From Anaerolineales bacterium (GTDB lineage: Bacteria; Chloroflexota; Anaerolineae; Anaerolineales; UBA6663), in assembly GCA_016789245.1 (NCBI GenBank), contig JAEURM010000116.1, positions 1 through 6,409 of the forward strand: a stretch of DNA of 6,409 bases. The letters run 5' to 3'. This document shows positions 1 through 5,436 of this stretch, in pieces (the first letter of the stretch is position 1; the number at the start of each line of letters is the position of its first letter). A program made the translations under genes and the position numbers. Below the pieces are notes generated by a model. The model ran no database searches and was not told where the DNA came from. It saw nothing but the letters and a program-made list of their open reading frames with translations.

Positions 1-1
1 A

Positions 2-271
2 ATTGCGGCGGACGCGCGCTTTGGCCAAATCGTGTGCCACTGTGAACGTGTCACGTTGGGTGAAATTGTAGAAGCCACCCACGCCGTTATCCCGGCCCGC
101 ACACTGGATGGCCTGCGCCGCCGCACGCGCGTTTTGCAAGGCCGATGCCAAGGCTTCAATTGCCTCGGTGCCGTAGTTTCTACGTTGGCGCATGAGACAG
201 AACAAGATGTGCCTGATTTATTGAATCTAACCACGAAGGCGCGAAGTAACCAAGTTCACCAAGGAACTTAG
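2..271 (+). CDS. GlpA-type FAD-dependent dehydrogenase, C-terminal fragment with BFD-like [2Fe-2S] domain (partial, 5' end outside window)
   Basis: The reading frame is open from the left edge (codons from base 2), so the N-terminal FAD domain is missing here. What remains is a BFD-like iron-sulfur module: a VCHCE motif (Cys codons at 35-37 and 41-43), then VTLGEI, then RRRTRV and CQGFNC (Cys codons at 146-148 and 161-163). The C-x-C ... C-x4-C spacing and the RRRTRV..GxCQGxxC block closely resemble the C-terminus of E. coli GlpA, the FAD subunit of anaerobic glycerol-3-phosphate dehydrogenase. In that family the four cysteines are expected to bind a [2Fe-2S] cluster that passes electrons on from the flavin. 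The substrate cannot be proven from this fragment. The last dozen or so residues and the TAG stop are encoded inside a palindromic repeat (229-299), so the natural C-terminus may have been replaced. A GTG at 32 is an internal valine codon, not the start. Confidence 0.8.
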   Translation: MAADARFGQIVCHCERVTLGEIVEATHAVIPARTLDGLRRRTRVLQGRCQGFNCLGAVVSTLAHETEQDVPDLLNLTTKARSNQVHQGT

Positions 272-299
272 TGAACTTAGCTTTTTAGAGTCTTGTGGT
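229..299. repeat. Imperfect palindromic repeat (AACCACGAAG ... CTTGTGGT)
   Basis: The left end AACCACGAAG (229-238) is nearly the reverse complement of the right end CTTGTGGT (292-299), one base missing. Inside it, AAGTTCAC (252-259) pairs perfectly with GTGAACTT (271-278); a second GAACTT at 264-269 offers an alternative hairpin. The 8-bp inner stem is followed by AGCTTTTT (279-286), so it could act as a weak intrinsic terminator for the upstream gene, although the stem is A+T-rich. The element holds the stop codon of the GlpA-type gene and ends about 20 bases before the GrpB gene. I recognise the ACCACGAAG-type text as a style of dispersed intergenic repeat seen in some environmental bacteria; copy number in this genome is unknown. 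Confidence 0.65.
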
Positions 300-319
300 A
301 ACTAAGAGGAAACTAAACC

Positions 320-877
320 ATGATTGTCATTCATGATTACAAACCAACTTGGCCCGATGAATTTGAAATCATTCGTGAACACCTGTTTGGGGCTTTAGGC
401 GATTTGGCTGTGCGGATAGACCATATCGGGTCAACCTCTGTGCCGGGTTTAGGAGCGAAAGATGTGATTGATATTCAGATTACGGTTCAAGCTCTTACCA
501 CCGAAGTAAAAGAGAAGTTGATCTTGGCTGGTTATGAGTTCTGGCCAACCGCCTCGCATGATCATGTGCCTTTAGGGGAAAACGACGACCAAAACTTGTG
601 GGTGAAGTATTTGTTTAACCAACCTAAAGGGCAACGCCGCGCTAACATTCATGTACGGGTTGCAGGGAATCCGAATCAGATTTATCCCATTCTATTTCGT
701 GATTATCTTCGGGCGCATCCGAATTCCACCCGGTCTATTGAACTTGTTAAGCGAGAGATAGTTAAGCGTCATGCCGAAGATTTGGACACTTACTATGACA
801 TTAAGGATCCGGTTTATGACTTGATCTGGGATGCCGCTTTGGATTGGGCAAAATATACCCATTGGAAGCTTGATTAG
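320..877 (+). CDS. GrpB family protein (UPF0157, nucleotidyltransferase-like)
   Basis: This 185-residue protein has the hallmarks of the GrpB/UPF0157 family, predicted to share the nucleotidyltransferase fold. HIGSTSVPGL (residues 35-44) carries the GS motif typical of that fold. AKDVIDI (46-52) supplies acidic residues in the place expected for metal binding. NIHVR (109-113) and LFRDYLRAHP (125-134) are the other conserved family blocks. Length is normal for the family. The ATG at 320 is preceded by AGAGGA (305-310) at suitable spacing. The cellular role of GrpB proteins is poorly defined, and an older link to glutamate-rich protein naming is not informative. The gene is unrelated to the flanking metabolism and has lower G+C than its neighbours: 27/60 at 361-420 and 25/60 at 481-540, against 40/60 at 1021-1080. 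It separates two flavoprotein genes that usually sit together, so recent insertion is likely. Confidence 0.88.
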   Translation: MIVIHDYKPTWPDEFEIIREHLFGALGDLAVRIDHIGSTSVPGLGAKDVIDIQITVQALTTEVKEKLILAGYEFWPTASHDHVPLGENDDQNLWVKYLFNQPKGQRRANIHVRVAGNPNQIYPILFRDYLRAHPNSTRSIELVKREIVKRHAEDLDTYYDIKDPVYDLIWDAALDWAKYTHWKLD

Positions 878-931
878 TTGAAGAATGGCTTGCATTTTTC
901 CCTGTTTTCCCTTGCTTCCCGCATTTGAAAA

Positions 932-2176
932 ATGTTTCCCTCTCAGACTGACGTTTTGATTGTGGGCGCTGGCCCAGCCGGTTTGGCGGCGGCCATTGAG
1001 TTGAAGCGGCTGGGCGTGCGCGCCGTGGCCGTAGTAGACCGCGAGCCAGAAGCTGGTGGCACGCCGCGTTTGTGCCATCACACTGGCTTTGGCCTGCGTG
1101 ATTTGCGCCGCGTGTTGAGTGGGCCAGCGTACGCGCAAAACTACCGCACTCAAGCCGAACGCGCGGGCGTGCAGATTTACCCGGCCACCACCATCACCGC
1201 GTGGCGCGGCCCCACACACTTTGGCTATACCAGCCCAAGCGGCGTACGTGAAGTGGAAGCCCGTGCCGTTTTGCTGGCCACCGGTTGCCGTGAGCGGCCT
1301 CGTTCGGCGCGGCTGGTTCCGGGCACACGCCCGCAAGGCATTTTCACCACTGGCTCACTGCAACGCTTTGTTTATGAACAGCATTTGCCGGTTGGCCGCC
1401 GCGCCGTCATCGTGGGCGCGGAACTTGTTAGCCTTTCGGCGGTACTCACACTTCAGCATGCCCGCGTGGCCGTGCCTTTCATGCTTACAGAACTGCCTCA
1501 GCCGCAAATCTATTTTCCGTTTACGCCCGCGCGCTGGCTGTTTGCCGAGGTATTGGCCCGCACCCAAATTTTGCCCAATGTGCGCGTTACGCAAATTTTT
1601 GGCCGCCAACGTGTGGAAGGCGTGGAAATTACGCACCCGGCCACTGGCCAAACACAACTCCTGGAATGTGATACGGTGGTGTTCACCGGCGATTGGATTC
1701 CGGAGCATGAGTTGGCGCGGCTGGGCGGCTTGGTAATGGATGTGGGCACGCGTGGCCCGCAGGTGGATGCCGCCTTCCGTACTTCGCGGCGCGGCGTATT
1801 TGCGGCTGGCAACCTTCTGCGCGGCGCAGAAACGGCCGATACCAGCGCCCTAGAAGGCCGGCGGGCCGCGTACTACATTCAACCGTTTCTGCAAAACGGC
1901 CACTGGCCGGAAGCCGGTTTGCCGCTTGTGGCTGAACGGCCCCTCAGTTGGCTTTATCCCAATGCGCTTACCACGCCGTGGCCCAAAAACATTGCCTTCC
2001 GTTCCCAAAAATTTTGTGATAACGTTCACGTGCAGGTGCATCAAGGCCCTGCGCTCCTTCACAGTCAACCTTTTCGGCGTCTCATCGTCAACGAAACGAT
2101 GCATCTAAAAACTGATTGGCTTTCCAACGTAAATCCCAATGGTGAGCCTGCTCGCTTATCTATCCTCAATCCCTAA
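932..2176 (+). CDS. NAD(P)/FAD-dependent oxidoreductase (HcnB / GlpA-partner type)
   Basis: A 414-residue cytoplasmic flavoprotein of the two-dinucleotide-binding-domain class. The N-terminal FAD-binding Rossmann motif is VGAGPAG (residues 11-17), followed by the strand-ending acidic D36 and the EAGGTPR loop (40-46). LLATGCRERPRSARLVPG (114-131) is the second FAD contact block, characteristic of the HcnB/sarcosine-oxidase-like oxidoreductases that accompany GlpA-type dehydrogenases. VIVGAELVSLSA (159-170) is the degenerate second Rossmann motif. GVFAAGNLLRGAET, near residue 290, is the C-terminal FAD motif. The last ~80 residues contain no CxxC pairs, so the small DUF1667 partner domain found in related operons is not fused here. 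The ATG at 932 is the first possible start, because an in-frame TGA lies at 926-928 and the FAD motif begins immediately after. No Shine-Dalgarno is visible. The likely role is an electron-transfer or second flavin subunit working with the partial GlpA-type protein; the substrate is unproven. Its TAA stop lies in repeat text at 2167-2183. Confidence 0.85.
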   Translation: MFPSQTDVLIVGAGPAGLAAAIELKRLGVRAVAVVDREPEAGGTPRLCHHTGFGLRDLRRVLSGPAYAQNYRTQAERAGVQIYPATTITAWRGPTHFGYTSPSGVREVEARAVLLATGCRERPRSARLVPGTRPQGIFTTGSLQRFVYEQHLPVGRRAVIVGAELVSLSAVLTLQHARVAVPFMLTELPQPQIYFPFTPARWLFAEVLARTQILPNVRVTQIFGRQRVEGVEITHPATGQTQLLECDTVVFTGDWIPEHELARLGGLVMDVGTRGPQVDAAFRTSRRGVFAAGNLLRGAETADTSALEGRRAAYYIQPFLQNGHWPEAGLPLVAERPLSWLYPNALTTPWPKNIAFRSQKFCDNVHVQVHQGPALLHSQPFRRLIVNETMHLKTDWLSNVNPNGEPARLSILNP

Positions 2177-2183
2177 TCTCTAA
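2167..2183. repeat. Short CAATCCCTAATC-type repeat carrying the oxidoreductase stop codon
   Basis: CAATCCCTAATC at 2167-2178 shares TCCCTAATC with 2536-2544 and AATCCCTAA with 2520-2528, both in the eutN-eutA gap. The TAA stop of the oxidoreductase (2174-2176) is part of this text, and the final codons (Ile-Leu-Asn-Pro) overlap it. It is a half-element: no matching inverted arm is present before eutN. Confidence 0.5.
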
Positions 2184-2197
2184 ATTTCTGAGGCCCT

Positions 2198-2488
2198 ATG
2201 CAAATCGCACTTGTCATCGGTTCCACGGTTGCCACTATCAAAGATGATAAATTACACGCCAAGAAATTGCTGATTGTGCGGGATACGGATACGGCCGGCA
2301 AGCCCACCGGTGAGCCGTACGTGGCGGTGGATACCGTGAGCGCCGGTTCTGGTGATTTGGTGTTGGTTACGCGCGGCTCGTCTGCTCAGCAAACCAGCCA
2401 AACGCAAGCCACGCCGCTGGATGCCGTGATTGTGGGCGTGATTGACTCGCTAGAAGTTGGCGGGTCGTTCACATTCAAGAAGAAATAA
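2198..2488 (+). CDS. eutN: EutN/CcmL family bacterial microcompartment vertex protein
   Basis: This 96-residue protein matches the EutN/CcmL (BMC-P) family along its whole length. Landmarks are IGSTVATIKD (residues 7-16), VAVDTVSAGSGD (42-53, where the usual text is VDTVGAGxGE), TRGSSA (58-63) and PLDAVIVGVID (73-83). Family members form pentamers that cap the vertices of polyhedral microcompartment shells; in ethanolamine utilisation the shell retains toxic, volatile acetaldehyde. The gene starts 21 bases after the oxidoreductase stop, with TGAGG at 2189-2193 just before the ATG. It precedes eutA-eutB-eutC in the same orientation and so belongs to the same likely operon. No hexameric shell (BMC-H) or BMC-T gene is in the window, so whether a complete shell exists cannot be told from here. 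The lysine-rich end (KKK) is unremarkable. Confidence 0.93.
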   Translation: MQIALVIGSTVATIKDDKLHAKKLLIVRDTDTAGKPTGEPYVAVDTVSAGSGDLVLVTRGSSAQQTSQTQATPLDAVIVGVIDSLEVGGSFTFKKK

Positions 2489-2545
2489 TAGGGATTAGTG
2501 ATTAGGGATTACGCTCATTAATCCCTAACCCCAAGTCCCTAATCC
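2489..2545. repeat. Nested inverted repeat of ATTAGGGATTA type between eutN and eutA
   Basis: The perfect inner stem pairs TTAGGGATTA (2502-2511) with TAATCCCTAA (2519-2528) around a 7-base loop. An outer arm GGATTAG (2492-2498) pairs with CTAATCC (2539-2545). The element fills nearly the whole gap: it begins right after the eutN stop and ends four bases before the eutA ATG. It leaves no room for a normal ribosome-binding site, and in RNA the start codon would sit at the foot of the hairpin. Confidence 0.75.
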
Positions 2546-2549
2546 TTAA

Positions 2550-3989
2550 ATGTCTGATACGCGCGAACTGCTCTCGGTGGGCGTGGACGTTGGCACCACC
2601 ACCACACAAGTGGTGTTCTCGCGTTTGCAGTTGGCCAACGTGGCCCGGCCGGGCCAAATTCCGCACATAAACATCACCCAACGTTCGGTGCTCTATCAAA
2701 GCCCCATCACCTTTACGCCGCTGGCGGATTCTGAAACGGTGGACGCCGCGCGGCTGAATGAACTGGTGCGGCGTGAGTATGCGGCGGCGGGCCTCAATCC
2801 GGCGCAAGTGGAAACCGGCGCCGTTATCATCACCGGTGAAACCGCCAAAAAGAAAAACGCCGATGAAATTGTGCGCGCGCTTTCTGGTTTAGCCGGTGAA
2901 TTTGTGGTGAGCGTGGCTGGCCCGCATGTGGAAAGTTTAATTGCCGGGCGCGGCGCGGGCGCGGCGCAATACTCGCAGACGCATTTCACCACCGTCACCA
3001 ACCTTGATATTGGCGGCGGCAGTGCCAACAGCGCCACGTTTCGCGGCGGGCAGTATGTGGCGGCGGCGGCCATGAATTATGGGGGCCGCATTTTAGAGAT
3101 TGAACACAAAACGGGCCGGGTGCGCCACATTGCTGAGCCGGCCAAACACATTCTGGCCGATTGCGGCCTAAAGCTAGAAGTAGGCAGTGCGCCCACGCTG
3201 GCCGAGTTGCGCCGCTTCACCAACCGCATGGCAGATTTAACCGTGGAGTTGATTGAAGGCATCACTTCACCGTTGGCGCAGAAAATTTATCTCACGCCGC
3301 CGGCCGCAATTTCTGGCAAAGGCACGGTGCTCATGTTCTCCGGCGGCATTGGGCATTATTACTACAACCCGCTCACCATCAACGCTGTGAGTGATGCTAC
3401 TTTGCATGATGACGTTGGCCCACTGCTGGCTGAATCTTTGCGCCAGCACGCAGTGCTGAACACATACAAAATTACGCGGCCTGCCGAGACGGTGCGGGCC
3501 ACGGTGCTGGGCGCTAGCACGCAAACGGTTACGCTCTCCGGCTCCACTATTTGGGCAGAGCGAGAAATTTTGCCACTGCGCAACGTGCCGGTTCTGCGGC
3601 CCAACTTGCCCGGAGATTTGCAACCGGCGGCGGTGGCGCAAGCTGTGGCAGAAGCTGTGCGGCGTTGGGATGTGGATGTGGCCGCAGATGCGTTTGCCGT
3701 AGCTGTGGAAATCAGCCAGGCGTTAGATTACGCCGCTTTGCTCCGGCTGGCCACCGGCCTAAGTGAATTTTCGCAAAGCTTGCCAGCTTCACGCCCCCTC
3801 ATCGTTATCATTGGGCGTGATTACGCGCAAGCGTTGGGCCAAACGGTGAAGGGCCTTGTGCCCGCCCGCGCTTTGCTGGTGATTGACCAAGTGGGCTTGA
3901 ACGAAGGTGATTACATTGATATTGGCTTGCCACTGATGGATGGCCGCGTGGTGCCACTGAGCGTGAAGACGTTGGTGTTTTACAATTAA
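2550..3989 (+). CDS. eutA: Ethanolamine ammonia-lyase reactivating factor EutA
   Basis: EutA is an ATP-dependent chaperone of the ASKHA (actin/Hsp70-like) superfamily. It releases inactivated cobalamin from ethanolamine ammonia-lyase so that fresh adenosylcobalamin can bind. The 479-residue protein has the phosphate-1 motif VDVGTTTTQ (residues 12-20), the IITGETAKKKNA block (93-104) and the phosphate-2 motif LDIGGGSANSATF (152-164). It also has the adenosine-region motif FSGGIG (263-268), then DDVGPLLAESL (287-297) and TVLGASTQTVTLSGSTI (318-334); the last two blocks are typical of EutA. Length agrees with the family. The ATG at 2550 is chosen because the first ATPase strand begins at residue 8. 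No Shine-Dalgarno is visible; the preceding bases belong to an inverted repeat. The gene lies 61 bases after eutN and 69 before eutB. Position next to its client enzyme, ahead of eutB, is the classical order. Confidence 0.95.
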   Translation: MSDTRELLSVGVDVGTTTTQVVFSRLQLANVARPGQIPHINITQRSVLYQSPITFTPLADSETVDAARLNELVRREYAAAGLNPAQVETGAVIITGETAKKKNADEIVRALSGLAGEFVVSVAGPHVESLIAGRGAGAAQYSQTHFTTVTNLDIGGGSANSATFRGGQYVAAAAMNYGGRILEIEHKTGRVRHIAEPAKHILADCGLKLEVGSAPTLAELRRFTNRMADLTVELIEGITSPLAQKIYLTPPAAISGKGTVLMFSGGIGHYYYNPLTINAVSDATLHDDVGPLLAESLRQHAVLNTYKITRPAETVRATVLGASTQTVTLSGSTIWAEREILPLRNVPVLRPNLPGDLQPAAVAQAVAEAVRRWDVDVAADAFAVAVEISQALDYAALLRLATGLSEFSQSLPASRPLIVIIGRDYAQALGQTVKGLVPARALLVIDQVGLNEGDYIDIGLPLMDGRVVPLSVKTLVFYN

Positions 3990-3998
3990 TTTGCAATC

Positions 3999-4040
3999 AA
4001 TAACTAATAACCAATAACCAGTTATTCGTTATTAGCTATT
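3999..4040. repeat. Near-perfect 20-bp inverted repeat between eutA and eutB
   Basis: Bases 3999-4018 match the reverse complement of 4021-4040 at 18 of 20 positions. The arms are separated by only two bases (CA), so a folded RNA would have a slightly larger loop. Both arms are built from AATAAC/CTAATAAC units. There is no T-tract after the second arm (AAAACTCTC follows), so it is not a standard intrinsic terminator, which fits with eutB still being co-transcribed. A nearly identical copy of the left arm occurs inside eutC at 5560-5582. Confidence 0.85.
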
Positions 4041-4058
4041 AAAACTCTCAAGTGAACT

Positions 4059-5426
4059 ATGCTCCTTCGCACAAAATTGCACGGAAAAACTTATGAGTTC
4101 CCCGATATTCGCTTGCTGATGGGCAAAGCGAATGAAGAAAAATCGGGTGACCGGCTGGCTGGGGTGGCGGCAGAAAGCGCCGCCGAACGCATTGCCGCGC
4201 GGCTGGTGCTGGCCGAAGTGCCGCTCTCAGTTTTGCGGGAAACGCCCGCCGTGCCGCGTGACCAAGACGAAGTGACGCGGGTGATTGAAGATGGCCTGAA
4301 CGAAACGGTGTACGGCGAAATTAAAGGCTGGACGATGGGTGAGTTCCGCGAGTGGCTGTTGGCCGATACCACCACCCCGGAAATGATCCGCCGAATTTCC
4401 AGTGGCCTCACGGCGGAAATGATTGCGGGCGTCACCAAACTCATGTCCAATCTGGATTTGATGTACGCCGCCAGCAAAATCCGCGTGCAGGCGCATTGTG
4501 GCAACACCATTGGTTTGCCGGGCACGCTCTCCAGCCGCAACCAGCCCAACCATCCCACGGATTCCCCGGAAGGCATCCGCGCGGAAATCTATGAGGGGCT
4601 GGCGTACGGCTCCGGTGATTCCGTCATCGGCATCAACCCCGTGGATGATAGTTATAGCTCTGTGGCGCGTTTGCTGGAGATGACGCACGAAGTTATCACC
4701 ACTTGGAACATCCCCACGCAAAATTGTGTACTTTCACACGTCACCACTCAAATGAAGTGTTTGGAAGCGGGTGTGCCGGTGGGCTTGGTGTTTCAGTCTT
4801 TGGCCGGCTCACAAAAGGGCAATGAGTCCTTCGGCATCTCGGTAGAAATGTTGGATGAAGCCTACGCGCTGGCGAAGAAACACTGCTTCCCCACCGGCCC
4901 CAACTTCATGTATTTTGAAACCGGCCAAGGCTCAGAACTTTCCGCCGAAGCGCACCACGGGTGGGACCAATTAGTCATGGAAGCGCGGTGCTACGGTTTG
5001 GCCAAACGCTATCACCCGTATCAAGTGAACACGGTGGTGGGCTTTATTGGGCCGGAGTATCTGTATGATGCGCGGCAGATTCAGCGCGCTGGCTTGGAAG
5101 ACCATTTTATGGGCAAGCTCACCGGCATTCCGATGGGCGTAGATGCGTGCTACACCAACCACGCCCGCGCTGACCAAAACGCGATTGAGAATTTAGCCGT
5201 GATGCTGACGGCGGCGGGTTGTAACTACTTCATGGGCGTGCCGATGGGCGATGACTCCATGCTTTCGTATCAGTGCACCAGTTACCATGATGCGCCCACC
5301 CTGCGCCAACTCTTCCGCTTACGGCCCGCGCCGGAGTTTGAGTGCTGGATGGAAGAGCTAGGCCTAATGCGCAACGGGCGGCTAACGGAACGCGCGGGCG
5401 ATGCGTCGTTCTTCTTGAAGCGCTAG
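4059..5426 (+). CDS. eutB: Ethanolamine ammonia-lyase large (catalytic) subunit EutB
   Basis: EutB forms the TIM-barrel active site of adenosylcobalamin-dependent ethanolamine ammonia-lyase (EC 4.3.1.7), which turns ethanolamine into acetaldehyde and ammonia. The 455-residue protein is collinear with E. coli EutB (about 453 residues). The substrate-binding residues fall at the same numbers: R160 and Q162 in SSRNQPN, N193 in IGINP, E287 in YFETGQGS, and D362 in MGVDACYTNH. Other strongly conserved blocks are SGDRLAGVAA (29-38), IPTQNCVLSHVTTQ (218-231), VVGFIGPEYLYD (326-337) and RAGLEDHFMGKL (343-354). Around residue 257 the sequence reads KGNESFG where E. coli has KGLKEFG, a shift in one acidic position. 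The ATG at 4059 lines up with the family N-terminus (MLLRTKLHGKTYEF); no clear Shine-Dalgarno precedes it. The gene is followed after 10 bases by eutC, with which it forms the holoenzyme. Confidence 0.97.
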   Translation: MLLRTKLHGKTYEFPDIRLLMGKANEEKSGDRLAGVAAESAAERIAARLVLAEVPLSVLRETPAVPRDQDEVTRVIEDGLNETVYGEIKGWTMGEFREWLLADTTTPEMIRRISSGLTAEMIAGVTKLMSNLDLMYAASKIRVQAHCGNTIGLPGTLSSRNQPNHPTDSPEGIRAEIYEGLAYGSGDSVIGINPVDDSYSSVARLLEMTHEVITTWNIPTQNCVLSHVTTQMKCLEAGVPVGLVFQSLAGSQKGNESFGISVEMLDEAYALAKKHCFPTGPNFMYFETGQGSELSAEAHHGWDQLVMEARCYGLAKRYHPYQVNTVVGFIGPEYLYDARQIQRAGLEDHFMGKLTGIPMGVDACYTNHARADQNAIENLAVMLTAAGCNYFMGVPMGDDSMLSYQCTSYHDAPTLRQLFRLRPAPEFECWMEELGLMRNGRLTERAGDASFFLKR

Positions 5427-5429
5427 GAG
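5425..5429 (+). promoter_or_regulatory. Ribosome-binding site of eutC overlapping the eutB stop
   Basis: AGGAG overlaps the TAG stop of eutB (5424-5426) and lies seven bases before the ATG at 5437, good spacing for that start. It argues against the out-of-frame ATG at 5432. The arrangement favours translational coupling, which suits two subunits needed in equal amounts. Confidence 0.75.
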
Positions 5430-5436
5430 CTATGCC

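Noticed and set aside
878..931. Possible promoter or cobalamin riboswitch before the oxidoreductase
   Set aside because: The gap is only 54 bases, pyrimidine-rich, with no convincing -35/-10 pair and far too short for a cobalamin riboswitch. No other gap in the window is long enough either.
692..1336. Long minus-strand open frame (214 codons) spanning the end of the GrpB gene and the start of the oxidoreductase
   Set aside because: It runs antisense across two well-supported genes, shows no recognisable motif, and its low-complexity Arg/Ala/Gly/Gln composition is typical of an antisense shadow of G+C-rich coding sequence.
3990..4058. Hairpin before eutB as an intrinsic terminator or EutV-type antitermination site
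   Set aside because: No T-tract follows the stem, and I do not see the paired dual-hairpin motif with conserved loop bases known for EutV targets.
4302..4330. E. coli Glu257 of EutB replaced by Ser as evidence of an altered active site
   Set aside because: All main substrate-binding residues are intact and an adjacent Glu256 is present; variation here is probably clade-level rather than loss of function.
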